Assembly: GCF_964036635.1 (NCBI RefSeq)
Contig: NZ_OZ038524.1
Span: forward strand, 1,660,001 to 1,724,000
Length of the DNA stretch: 64,000 bases
DNA from: Tenacibaculum dicentrarchi
GTDB lineage: Bacteria > Bacteroidota > Bacteroidia > Flavobacteriales > Flavobacteriaceae
Reading direction: 5' to 3'
Shown here: piece by piece, positions 17,626 to 26,657 of the stretch
Layout: each line of letters begins with the position of its first letter
Position numbering within the stretch: position 1 is the stretch's first letter
Position numbers and translations under genes: made by a program
The notes under the pieces: model-generated
The model's database searches: none
The model's input: the letters and a program-made list of their open reading frames with translations, nothing else
What the model was told of the DNA's origin: nothing

Positions 17626-18420
17626 ATGAACAAAACGATATTTGAAATCAGTAAGATGGATTGTCCTTCCGAGGAAAATCTTATACGAATGAAATTGGAT
17701 GGAATCCAAGAAATCAAAAATCTCGATTTTGACATTCCCAACCGAAAATTGACCGTTTTTCACGATGGTCATAACGACCAAATTGAAAAGTCAATTATCG
17801 AATTAAAATTAGGCGGAAAGAAAATCTCGACCGAAGAAACCAACAAAAAAGATTTTGTAGAAAACACCAACCAAAAAAAGCTACTTTGGATTGTACTGGC
17901 GATAAATTTTGTCTTCTTCATTATCGAAATGACCACAGGGCTCATCTCGAAATCAATGGGATTGGTTGCCGATAGTTTGGATATGCTTGCCGACAGTTTT
18001 GTTTACGGAATTAGCTTGTTTGCGGTTGGCGGAACGTTGATTAAGAAAAAACGGATTGCAAAAATTGCAGGCTATTTTCAGATAACACTTGCGATTATCG
18101 GATTTGTGGAAGTGTTGAGAAGATTTTTTGGAGCCGAGAAACTTCCCGATTTTTCAACGATGATTATCGTTTCGATTTTAGCACTTATCGCAAACGGAAT
18201 TTGTCTTTACATTTTGCAAAAGTCAAAGAGCAAAGAAGAGGCACATATGAAAGCGAGTATGATTTTTACTTCCAATGACGTGATTATCAATTTGGGAGTA
18301 ATAATCGCAGGAATTTTAGTGAATTGGCTAAATTCCAACAAACCTGATTTGATTATCGGAACAATCGTTTTTATAGTGGTAATACAAGGTGCATTTCGGA
18401 TTTTGAAATTAAGTAAGTAA
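17626..18420 (+). CDS. cation diffusion facilitator-like metal exporter (copy 1)
   Basis: 264 residues. The N-terminal ~75 residues are a small soluble domain beginning KTIFEISKMDCPSEENLIRMKL, like a heavy-metal-associated fold with an MDCPSE motif in place of the usual CxxC. Membrane segments follow, with the CDF pattern ADSLDMLADSFVYGISL in TM2 and TSNDVIINLGVI in TM5, which carry the metal-coordinating Asp residues. Most likely exports Zn, Co or a similar divalent metal. ATG 17626 follows the receptor stop by one base and matches the start of the paralog at 20489; the upstream in-frame ATG overlaps the receptor gene. Confidence 0.83.
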   Translation: MNKTIFEISKMDCPSEENLIRMKLDGIQEIKNLDFDIPNRKLTVFHDGHNDQIEKSIIELKLGGKKISTEETNKKDFVENTNQKKLLWIVLAINFVFFIIEMTTGLISKSMGLVADSLDMLADSFVYGISLFAVGGTLIKKKRIAKIAGYFQITLAIIGFVEVLRRFFGAEKLPDFSTMIIVSILALIANGICLYILQKSKSKEEAHMKASMIFTSNDVIINLGVIIAGILVNWLNSNKPDLIIGTIVFIVVIQGAFRILKLSK

Positions 18421-18567
18421 TCGGAATTGCCAACGCTGAAAGCCATACACATTTACAGTCGCTCAAGCCATCGCACCACCAAAACTGTAAAAGAATATGT
18501 CTTGCCAACGCTCAATTTAGAACTAAATAACAAACATCGGAAAACCAAGCAAAACGTGAAAAGCACT

Positions 18568-18766
18568 ATGCACAACAATGTATATAAAACATAGCTATTA
18601 CAGGCTTTCCGAGAGGTTTTTGCTTCTCTATTAAGTCCACCAAATTTTTATTTTTGTATATTTAAAAAATTAAAGATAAATAGAAAAAATAAAAATTTGG
18701 CTCGTGTATAATCCGAAAAGTTAGTGTTTATTTATACGCTACGTTTCATATACTAGACCGTTAACC
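18568..18766 (+). other. attC site (long type) of the 4-kb metal cassette 14800-18760
   Basis: Left box TATGCACAAC pairs with the cassette start GTTGTGCATA exactly. About 199 bp. This pair of boxes proves that the three-gene metal locus is one mobile unit. Confidence 0.88.
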
Positions 18767-19209
18767 TGCATTAAGCCAAGTTACACGGAATATTAACGTA
18801 ATTAAGCGTTTTCGAAAAGTAAAATCCTGACAAAGATTACGTGAATCTGTTTGTAATGAAAACAGCGGACTTTCTAGCTCGTTTACGCAATAGAAACAGA
18901 ATCGTAAAACAGCAGACTTTAAAAAATATCACGTAAGAATTTGTCTATAATTCCGAAATGAAAATGGCGGACTTTTTAGCTCGTTTACGCAATAGAAAAT
19001 AAAAATGAAAAAATGTTCGGAATATTCCCGATTTTAGATTTTTTAGCGTAAGTTTATATGAAAATTTAGACAAGTTAAACACCGAATAAAAATGCTGAAA
19101 AATATGTGATTTTATAACGGTATTTTAATTAAAAAAGAAAAAACGCACGTTAACAAAGTGTATGAGCGCATATTTTCCTGGCGGAAAAATACGCCACATA
19201 CACTAGGCG
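18761..19209 (+). repeat. family A gene-free cassette, copy 8 (449 bp), with attC 19149-19215
   Basis: Standard layout, CTAGG attC variant. Same ACACCGAATAAAAATGCTG sub-lineage as copies 4, 6 and 13. Followed by a family B cassette. Confidence 0.88.
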
Positions 19210-19711
19210 TTAGCTTTCATTAACAAAAAATACGCAAAAATTGAAAAAATAAAGCGGTTTAAAAAAGTAGAATCCTGATAAATATTACGCAATTAGAAAT
19301 GGAATCGTAAAGCTGTAAATTTTGACAAATATTACGCAAGAATTTGTTTGTAATTATGAAATGAAAACGGCGGACTTTTAGCCTGTTTATGCAATCGGAA
19401 ATGAAAAACTATAGGATTCTGACAAATATTACGCAAGAATCCGTCTGTAATTCTGAAATGAAAACGGCGGACTTTTAGCCTGTTTATGCAATCAGAAATG
19501 AAAATTTAGACAAGTTAAACGCCGAATAAAAATGCTGAAAATATGTGATTTTATAACAGTATTTTAATTGTAAAAAAATAACGAAAAGCTAACAAAGTAT
19601 ATAAAAAATGCTTAATTTGGTCATAACACAAAAGTCAGTGCCGTTTTGCTACATCTGATTTTCCTGCGGAAAATCCTCGCACACAAAACAGCACTTTTCA
19701 TATACAAAACG
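19210..19711 (+). repeat. family B gene-free cassette, copy 2 (502 bp, subtype 2), with attC 19584-19717
   Basis: Starts GTTAGCTTTCATTAAC, but body and attC differ from subtype 1: the leader is AATACGCAAAAATTGAAAAA, and the attC has AAAAATGCTTAATTTGG and CAAAACAGCACTTTTC arms with a GATTTTCC-tgc-GGAAAATC hairpin. Confidence 0.87.
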
Positions 19712-19735
19712 TTGTAGGTAATTAAAACCAAAAAT

Positions 19736-20296
19736 ATGAAAAACAGTATTTTAAAATTATTAGTTATAGTCTTATTAGTTCAATTTTTTAACTCTTGTGA
19801 TAGTGAAGAAATACTTGACTCTAATGTACAGTCAAGTATTGATGTGAAATTTTATGACAATGATGGAAACGATTTAAGAGGAGAGAATATTAAAATAAGT
19901 AACTACCTTAGTAAATTGAAAATTAAAGTAACTTCTGAAAATGATAATGAAAACTTTGAAGTTATGTACTATAATCAAACTGAAAAAAGATTGAATGAAA
20001 TTATGGTTCCTTTGAAAATGAATTCGGAATATTTAAAAAATGAACTTCCAAAATCAAGTTCAGATTATGATGTTTTCGAATATTCACTTCTACAAGGTAA
20101 AGAAATTATTTTTAAAGAAAAATTTAAATTAAGATACAGAGAAGGGAATCCATTTGAAGTTATTACCGAAATGAGTAATTTAGATTCTAAAGGAGAATGG
20201 AAGGAATATAAACCTAAAAGAAGTGAAATAATCATAAATGGAAAAACTACTGGGATGTTCTTTTTAGTTGGAACGAGATATATAGAGAAGAACTAA
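19736..20296 (+). CDS. lipoprotein of unknown function
   Basis: 186 residues. Signal peptide LLVIVLLVQFFNSC with the lipobox Cys at about residue 21, then acidic residues. The mature part is beta-rich with no family recognised. Probably an envelope-anchored protein. Sole gene of cassette 19712-20456, starting 24 bases after the boundary. Confidence 0.7.
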   Translation: MKNSILKLLVIVLLVQFFNSCDSEEILDSNVQSSIDVKFYDNDGNDLRGENIKISNYLSKLKIKVTSENDNENFEVMYYNQTEKRLNEIMVPLKMNSEYLKNELPKSSSDYDVFEYSLLQGKEIIFKEKFKLRYREGNPFEVITEMSNLDSKGEWKEYKPKRSEIIINGKTTGMFFLVGTRYIEKN

Positions 20297-20326
20297 CGGA
20301 TATTAATATACACCTGAAAAACAACT

Positions 20327-20462
20327 ACCTACAACACCGTATATAATTTATTGCTGGCTTCTAGCCTACTTACGAAAGTCCTCGCGGACTTTCTTGGTCG
20401 GTAATTATTTACTAAATTAGTTGCTTGAAACACGCAACAAACCATATACAACAACGTTGTAA
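20327..20462 (+). other. attC site of cassette 19712-20456
   Basis: Left box ACCTACAAC pairs with the cassette start GTTGTAGGT. Inner hairpin GAAAGTCC-tcgc-GGACTTTC, a variant of the usual GAAAATCC arms. Confidence 0.88.
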
Positions 20463-20488
20463 GTAATGCCGAAAAACCCAGAAACCGA

Positions 20489-21283
20489 ATGAAAAAGACA
20501 ATATTTGAAATTACCAAAATGGACTGTCCTTCAGAGGAAAATCTAATCCGAATGAAATTAGATGGAATTTCAAGCATTGCGAATTTGGACTTTGATATTC
20601 CGAATCGAAAATTGACCGTTTTTCACAGCGGAGAAATTGACCAAATCGAAAAGTCAGTTATCGAACTAAATTTAGGTGGAAAGAAAATCTCGACTAAACA
20701 AACCGACCAAACAGAATTTAAAGAAAACAAAAACCAAAAAAAGCTACTTTGGTCTGTACTCGTTATAAATTTTGCGTTTTTTATAATCGAAATGACAACA
20801 GGAATTATCTCAAAATCTATGGGACTTGTTGCCGATAGTTTAGATATGCTTGCGGACAGTTTTGTTTACGGAATTAGTTTGTTTGCGGTTGGCGGAACAG
20901 TAATAAAGAAAAAACGGATTGCCAAACTTGCTGGATATTTTCAAATAATACTTGCGATTATTGGATTTGTAGAAGTTTTAAGAAGATTTTTCGAAGACGA
21001 GAAACTTCCCGATTTTTCGACAATGATTATCGTTTCGATTTTCGCACTTATCGCAAACGGAATTTGTCTTTATATTTTGCAAAAGTCAAAAAGTAAAGAA
21101 GAAGCACATATGAAAGCGAGTATGATTTTCACCTCGAATGACGTGATTATAAATTTAGGAGTAATAATTGCAGGAATTTTAGTGCATTATTTGAGTTCTA
21201 ATAAACCTGATTTGATTATTGGAACAATCGTTTTTATATTGGTAATTCAAGGAGCGTTTAGGATTTTGAAATTAAGTAAGTGA
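20489..21283 (+). CDS. cation diffusion facilitator-like metal exporter (copy 2)
   Basis: 264 residues, closely similar along its whole length to the exporter at 17626-18420: identical TM2 ADSLDMLADSFVYGISL and TM5 TSNDVIINLGVI, same MDCPSE N-terminal domain. It sits alone in cassette 20457-21488, without regulator or receptor. The two exporters are three boundaries apart, in unrelated cassettes with different boundary boxes and attC sequences, so the relationship is not a simple duplication of one cassette. Predicted inner-membrane divalent-metal exporter. The start is 32 bases after the boundary and independently supports the start chosen for copy 1. Confidence 0.83.
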   Translation: MKKTIFEITKMDCPSEENLIRMKLDGISSIANLDFDIPNRKLTVFHSGEIDQIEKSVIELNLGGKKISTKQTDQTEFKENKNQKKLLWSVLVINFAFFIIEMTTGIISKSMGLVADSLDMLADSFVYGISLFAVGGTVIKKKRIAKLAGYFQIILAIIGFVEVLRRFFEDEKLPDFSTMIIVSIFALIANGICLYILQKSKSKEEAHMKASMIFTSNDVIINLGVIIAGILVHYLSSNKPDLIIGTIVFILVIQGAFRILKLSK

Positions 21284-21297
21284 ATGAAAAAAGCACT

Positions 21298-21494
21298 ACT
21301 TACAACACCGTATATAGCTCATAGCTGGGCAGTTGCTTAATCGAAGTTTAGGCATATTTGCGAAGTCCGCCAAATTTTTTAATTTGACTTATTGAGAAAA
21401 AAAGGTAATAAGAAAATTAAAAAATCCGGCTAGTGCTTAACCGAAAAAATATTGATAATTTGCACACTACGAGCCATATACAAGACCGTTGTAC
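21298..21494 (+). other. attC site (long type) of cassette 20457-21488
   Basis: Left box ACTTACAAC pairs with the cassette start GTTGTAAGT. About 197 bp; arms CCGTATATAGCTCATAGC and GAGCCATATAC, inner CCGCCAAATTTTTTAATTTG. Confidence 0.87.
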
Positions 21495-21515
21495 ACAATA
21501 TCTAAAAAATAACGA

Positions 21516-22484
21516 ATGAAGAAAAAATTACAAATATTTGTTTCATCCACATTTACTGATTTGATACAAGAAAGACAATCAGCAGTTCAAGCAATTTTAA
21601 GAGCTGGTAATATTCCTGCTGGAATGGAACTTTTCTCAGCGGGAAATAAAAGTCAATTAGACACCATTAAACGCTGGATTGATGAATCAGATATATACGT
21701 TCTAATTTTAGGAGGAAGATATGGCTCATTGGAACCAGAATCAGGGTTATCTTATACAGAAATTGAATACAATTATGCAATTGAAATTGGCAAGCCTTTT
21801 TTTGCTTTAGTATTAGACAAAAATTTTATAGATTTAAAAGTAAAATCAGAAGGTCAAATGGTTTTAGAACTTGATAATCAAAAAAAATATAAAGATTTTA
21901 GAAAAAATGTAATGTCTAAAGTTTGTCGTATTTGCGAAAACGATAGTGATATTAAATTAGCAATTTTAGAATCTATTATCGATATTCAAAATGAGTTTGA
22001 TTTGGAAGGTTGGATAAAAGGAGACGAAATTCCAAATAATTCTGTAATAATAAATGAATTAGAAATTCTAAGAACTGAACGAGATGAATTACAAAAAAAA
22101 GTTACATCATTAGAAACTTTGACTAAAAGAAAAAGTCAAAATGATAATATTGGAGACTACAGTTTCGATGAAATTTATGAAGTGCTAAATACTAAAGAAA
22201 TTACTTTACCAGCTAGTATGAATTCCAAAGAAGAAGATTCTATACATACAGTATTAAAACTTTTTGTTAGTTTTCAAGGTTCTCTTACAAATGGAGTTAC
22301 CGAATTTATGTCGAATCACAACCAAAGATACATAACTCGAAATTTAGTACCTATCTTATTAAATTTCGGTTTAGTTCAACGTGAAAAAATAAAAACTACT
22401 AGAACTAATTATGACAAGTTTTTTATATCGCCATTGGGTAATAAATTTTTGTCAAAATATCAAATTAAGAAATTGAAAAAATAA
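21516..22484 (+). CDS. DUF4062 protein with C-terminal winged helix
   Basis: 322 residues. The N-terminus (residues 4-100) is a clear DUF4062 domain: KLQIFVSSTFTDLIQERQSA, ILGGRYGS and SYTEIEYNYAIEIGKPFFA, a Rossmann-like fold related to TIR and nucleoside deoxyribosyltransferase domains and frequent in defence proteins. A coiled-coil (about 185-210, ILRTERDELQKKVTSLETL) links to a C-terminal winged-helix-like domain (about 240-320) with ITRNLVPILLNFGLVQREKI. Probably a sensor/effector protein that handles a nucleotide ligand; catalysis is not shown. Sole gene of cassette 21489-22615. Confidence 0.83.
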   Translation: MKKKLQIFVSSTFTDLIQERQSAVQAILRAGNIPAGMELFSAGNKSQLDTIKRWIDESDIYVLILGGRYGSLEPESGLSYTEIEYNYAIEIGKPFFALVLDKNFIDLKVKSEGQMVLELDNQKKYKDFRKNVMSKVCRICENDSDIKLAILESIIDIQNEFDLEGWIKGDEIPNNSVIINELEILRTERDELQKKVTSLETLTKRKSQNDNIGDYSFDEIYEVLNTKEITLPASMNSKEEDSIHTVLKLFVSFQGSLTNGVTEFMSNHNQRYITRNLVPILLNFGLVQREKIKTTRTNYDKFFISPLGNKFLSKYQIKKLKK

Positions 22485-22487
22485 TAC

Positions 22488-22621
22488 TGTGTACAACACC
22501 GTATATAATTAATGGCTAGTTTTAGCTTACTTACGAAAATCCTCGCCGATTTTCTATCTGGTGATTATTTGCTAAATTAGGTACTTAAACACACCACTAA
22601 TCATATACAAAAACGTTGTAA
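22488..22621 (+). other. attC site of cassette 21489-22615
   Basis: Left box TGTGTACAAC is the exact complement of the cassette start GTTGTACACA. Inner hairpin GAAAATCC-tcgcc-GATTTTC. Confidence 0.9.
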
Positions 22622-23104
22622 TTAATGGCGGAATTTCAGCCTGAAATTCCTAATTAGTGATTTATCTTTTCTAGAAATTAATATTGAATAATATTGCGCT
22701 GGAAAAATTGAAAATGACTGCTACTCTATTTTTAGAAAGTAAACCCTAAAAAAGAGAAAAACAGAATTGAACGCTGAAAAATGAAGCGTGAATAAATAGG
22801 CGGAAATTAATGAAAGCGGAGTTTTAAGCAGAAACGTGAAAAAAGCAGAAGTTAACGCTGAAAATAAAGCGTGAATAAATAGGTGGAGTTTTAAGTAGAA
22901 ACGTAAAAAAAAGAAAGAGAAATAAAACGGAAAAATTGAAAATTAAGAAATGAGAAATTTAGTTAGAAAATCACTAATTACAACAACATATATAATTTAT
23001 TGCTAGTGCTTATCTACTTACAAAAATCCTTAGGGGATTTTCTATTTCGTTTTTATTTAATATATTTAGAACTTGAAACACGCAACAAACCATATATAAA
23101 ACCG
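22616..23104 (+). repeat. family C gene-free cassette, copy 1 (489 bp), with attC 22975-23110
   Basis: Starts GTTGTAATTAATGGCGG; left box TAATTACAAC matches exactly. Near the start GGAATTTCAG-c-CTGAAATTCC (22630-22650) is a near-perfect palindrome. The body holds repeated ACGCTGAAAA..AAGCGTGAATAAATAGG units. No gene. Shorter than the other two copies by loss of part of one unit. Confidence 0.87.
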
Positions 23105-23135
23105 TTGTGCCTAATATAGAAGAACATCCCCAAAT

Positions 23136-26100
23136 ATGATAGAAATCCTGAATAATCACTGTAACAAAGAAAACGGATTATTATTATTTAACCCACCTAC
23201 TGGTTCTGGAAAAACTCATACAGTTCTAACTTGGGTTTTTGAAAATTATAAAAATTATTGTAAAGAAAATAGAAAGATATTTTTTGTAACAAACCTCAAA
23301 AAAAATCTTCCTTTTGATGAATTAAGAGAAGACTTTTTTATACCTAAAAAGAAGCTTCAAGAATTTGAGAAAGATATTACTTTTTTAGACTCAAACTCTG
23401 ACTGTCTAGTTAAGCGTTTTCAAGATGTAGAAAACTCAATAAACGACTATTTTAAAAACTACAAAGTTTTTTATTCAATCAAAAGCAATGTTGCTGAAAT
23501 AAAAAATAACGAAAAAAATAACTCATTAAAAACGTATGTTTCAAAACTTAAAGATGAGCTTAGAACAGATTTTGAACCAAAATTCAGAAGAATAATTGAA
23601 AAGTATTTAAAAGACAAATTCAAAAATAGACAAGACCGTATTAAAGCAATTCAAACTAATAATGAATTAAAATGGATTGGAGAGCTTTATCCTGCTGTTT
23701 TTACATCAAAAAGAAAAGTATTCTTCTTAAGTATTGATAAATTCTATCATAAAAATAGTACGTTAGTAGAACCATCTTATTCTTTCTTAGAAAATGACTT
23801 GACAAAAGATGCAATTATTTTCATAGATGAATTTGATGCTACAAAAGACAACATTCTCAAAAATATTATTGAGAAAGGAAAAAAACAACGAATTGATTTC
23901 ATTCATCTTTTTACAGAAATTTATTGGGCATTATCAAAAAATGTTTTTCCTCAAAAATTCATAACACATTCAGAAAAAAGACAAGAATTAATTGATAATA
24001 ATTATGGCTTACCACTTCACGACATACAAGAAGTCTTATTAAAAAAATCAGAAGAAATTGTAACCAAATATCAACTTGACTACAGCTTTAAAACCCAAAA
24101 TCACGAAAATGAAAACATAAATCAAAGAAATTTATTGTTTCACGATTTTCAATATCATTCTGTTTATCGAAACGATAAAAGGTTTATTCGTTTGAATAAA
24201 AACAAATCATCTAAAACAAATGAAATAATTTTTGAAGACACAAAACCCAAAGGCGAAAGTATGGTTCATTTATTGAACCAAATAAAAGGCTTTGTAAATT
24301 ATTTTAGTGGAGTGTTAAAAAGTATTGCAGAAAATTATCAGCAACTTGAAACACAAGAAAGAGAAAGCAACCCAAGAAGAGCTGAATTTACATTTGATTT
24401 GGCATTAAGCACAGTTATTGAAGAGTTTGGTTTAGATTCTAAATACAAAAACTTTTTAATCGATAATATTTTAAGTGCTAGAGAAAAACCAACAAAAAGC
24501 AAAAACGGAAAAACCGAACTTAATTATGATTTGAGTGTTTATGAAAATGGTTTTAGGTATTATGATTTTGTAGATGATGATTCTCATCAATCAAAAACAA
24601 AAACATTCATATACAGTTTCCAAAATACACCTGAAAAGTTTTTGTTAAAGCTTGCTGAAAAATCAAAGGTCATAGGAATTTCTGCAACTGCACTAGTAAA
24701 AACGGTTACAGGTAATTACGACATTACCTATTTTAAAAGACAACTTGGTTCAAAATTTATAGAATTAAATAATGAAGAAAATAAAATTCTAACTGATATA
24801 TTTAATGAGCAGAATAAATACTACTCTAAAACAAAGATTCAAACAAAGTGGTTAGGATTTAACAATTTCGAATCAGATTTCGAAAATTTATTAAGCAGTA
24901 AAGAACTTTCAAGAGAAATTATTTCTAAAATAAAATCTAAAAATTCAAAAATAACTGAATATCTTTTTAACCGTTATTTAAAAATATCCTATGCTTTCAA
25001 GCAGTTTTTAATTCAAGATGATATTAAAGGTTTTCTTTGTTTATTAAACAAAGAACCAAAATGGAACGACAAAGCTCTTGACTTATCTATTTTGGAAGAA
25101 ATATTTGAAATCCTAATTGAAGAAAACAATCTTGCTAACGAATTCATAATCAATGACAAATTTAAGGTTAAAAATGCCTATACAGTCATAAACAGTAATG
25201 ACTTTGATAACAAAAAACAAAACTTTATAAGACGTCTTGAGGAAGGGAAAAAAGTCTTTATCATCTCTATGTATCAGACAATGGGAGCTGGACAAAATTT
25301 ACAGTTTATTGCACCAAATCCCAAAAATCTAATAAATGTTAGAAGCAAAAAACTATTTAACTGGAATACTAAAGGAAAGACTGACATTAATGCTATTTAT
25401 TTAGACAAGCCAACGCATATTATACAGCAAGTTAATAAAGATTTAAATGAGGAAGGTTTTATTAAATACCTTTTTCAATTAGAATTTTTAACACAAGTTG
25501 GAATCATTTCCATACACCAATTAAACACAGAAGTTACTAGAGCATTTAAACACTTATTAGCATCTTTTAATACTAAAGAAGACTTAGGTAAACCAAAAGT
25601 CAACCTTTATCAAGACGACAATATTAAACAGCATTACGCTAAATACATCATTCAAGCAATTGGAAGAATTTGTAGAACAAATTTAAAAGCACCAAATATC
25701 TACATTTATGCAGATAAAGAATTAGATAAATTGATTTGCAATTTTGACACAGAAAACAACTTAGTACTGAATGAATTTAAAGCTTTGGTTAATTCAAGTA
25801 AACAACAAATCAAAATGCATCAGCAGACAGATTTTACTTTTAAAAATTTAGCAACTGCGACTAACAAAAAAGTTCATTCCTTAATTCAAAAATTTATATC
25901 AAACGAAGATTGGGGATGGAATGAAAAGCGAGTAAAAGAATGGGAAAAGTTAAGAGAAATGTGCTTGCGTTTTCCAACGATATCAGAGCAAGATATAAAT
26001 ACCCTGAATTTAAATCGCATTTTAGATTTATATGTTGAATTTCCAAATCCATCTAACAAATATCACTTTGAACTAAAAAAATCTGATTTCTTCAATGATT

Positions 26101-26657
26101 TCAAGAATGTTATTGTTGATTTTAAATCTAATAATGGAAGTGAAATTTCTTCTGAAACTGCAAGGCTAAATGAACTTTTAGAAATAGATGGAGTAAAAGA
26201 CCTTTTTGATGAAAAGAAATGGGCAAAATCGTTCAAAACCAATAAGTATATTATACCACCTGTTATGTTTAACAACATTTACAAAGGAGCTTTAGGTGAA
26301 GAAATTGGCAAATTTATTTTTGAAAAACATTTTGGTATTCAACTTGAAGAACTGTCAACAGAGAATTATGAAATTTTTGATTACAAAATAAAAGATTCAA
26401 ATATTTATGTAGATTTTAAACATTGGAAGGAAACTACAGAAATTGGATTTGAAAATCAAGAATCAAAAATCAGAAAGAAATTGGAAAAAGTACAAGCTGA
26501 TAAAGTGTTTATAATAAATATTCTTTCTACCATCAATTGGCAAACAGTTAAATCTACTGACGGAAAAATAGTTGAAGTTCCGTTTTTATGGAATTCAGAA
26601 ACAAAGGAGTTAAATCATTCATTTTTAAAAGAGATTAACACTTATGCAAGCTTGTAA
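23136..26657 (+). CDS. large helicase-nuclease fusion, putative defence protein
   Basis: 1173 residues. Walker A NPPTGSGKT (19-27), Walker B IIFIDEFDA (about 228-236), a motif III/SAT-like GISATAL (about 513-519) and motif VI YIIQAIGRICRTN (about 836-848) identify a superfamily 2 DEAD/DEAH helicase with a long insertion between the lobes. The C-terminus (about 1050-1100) has GEEIGKFIFE, then FDYKI and IYVDFKHWKE, a PD-(D/E)XK-type nuclease core with D-F-K. It therefore resembles a type III-restriction-like motor joined to its own nuclease, without a methyltransferase. It overlaps the next gene by 14 bases. I do not recognise the two-gene system; anti-phage or anti-plasmid activity is inferred. 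Confidence 0.8.
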   Translation: MIEILNNHCNKENGLLLFNPPTGSGKTHTVLTWVFENYKNYCKENRKIFFVTNLKKNLPFDELREDFFIPKKKLQEFEKDITFLDSNSDCLVKRFQDVENSINDYFKNYKVFYSIKSNVAEIKNNEKNNSLKTYVSKLKDELRTDFEPKFRRIIEKYLKDKFKNRQDRIKAIQTNNELKWIGELYPAVFTSKRKVFFLSIDKFYHKNSTLVEPSYSFLENDLTKDAIIFIDEFDATKDNILKNIIEKGKKQRIDFIHLFTEIYWALSKNVFPQKFITHSEKRQELIDNNYGLPLHDIQEVLLKKSEEIVTKYQLDYSFKTQNHENENINQRNLLFHDFQYHSVYRNDKRFIRLNKNKSSKTNEIIFEDTKPKGESMVHLLNQIKGFVNYFSGVLKSIAENYQQLETQERESNPRRAEFTFDLALSTVIEEFGLDSKYKNFLIDNILSAREKPTKSKNGKTELNYDLSVYENGFRYYDFVDDDSHQSKTKTFIYSFQNTPEKFLLKLAEKSKVIGISATALVKTVTGNYDITYFKRQLGSKFIELNNEENKILTDIFNEQNKYYSKTKIQTKWLGFNNFESDFENLLSSKELSREIISKIKSKNSKITEYLFNRYLKISYAFKQFLIQDDIKGFLCLLNKEPKWNDKALDLSILEEIFEILIEENNLANEFIINDKFKVKNAYTVINSNDFDNKKQNFIRRLEEGKKVFIISMYQTMGAGQNLQFIAPNPKNLINVRSKKLFNWNTKGKTDINAIYLDKPTHIIQQVNKDLNEEGFIKYLFQLEFLTQVGIISIHQLNTEVTRAFKHLLASFNTKEDLGKPKVNLYQDDNIKQHYAKYIIQAIGRICRTNLKAPNIYIYADKELDKLICNFDTENNLVLNEFKALVNSSKQQIKMHQQTDFTFKNLATATNKKVHSLIQKFISNEDWGWNEKRVKEWEKLREMCLRFPTISEQDINTLNLNRILDLYVEFPNPSNKYHFELKKSDFFNDFKNVIVDFKSNNGSEISSETARLNELLEIDGVKDLFDEKKWAKSFKTNKYIIPPVMFNNIYKGALGEEIGKFIFEKHFGIQLEELSTENYEIFDYKIKDSNIYVDFKHWKETTEIGFENQESKIRKKLEKVQADKVFIINILSTINWQTVKSTDGKIVEVPFLWNSETKELNHSFLKEINTYASL

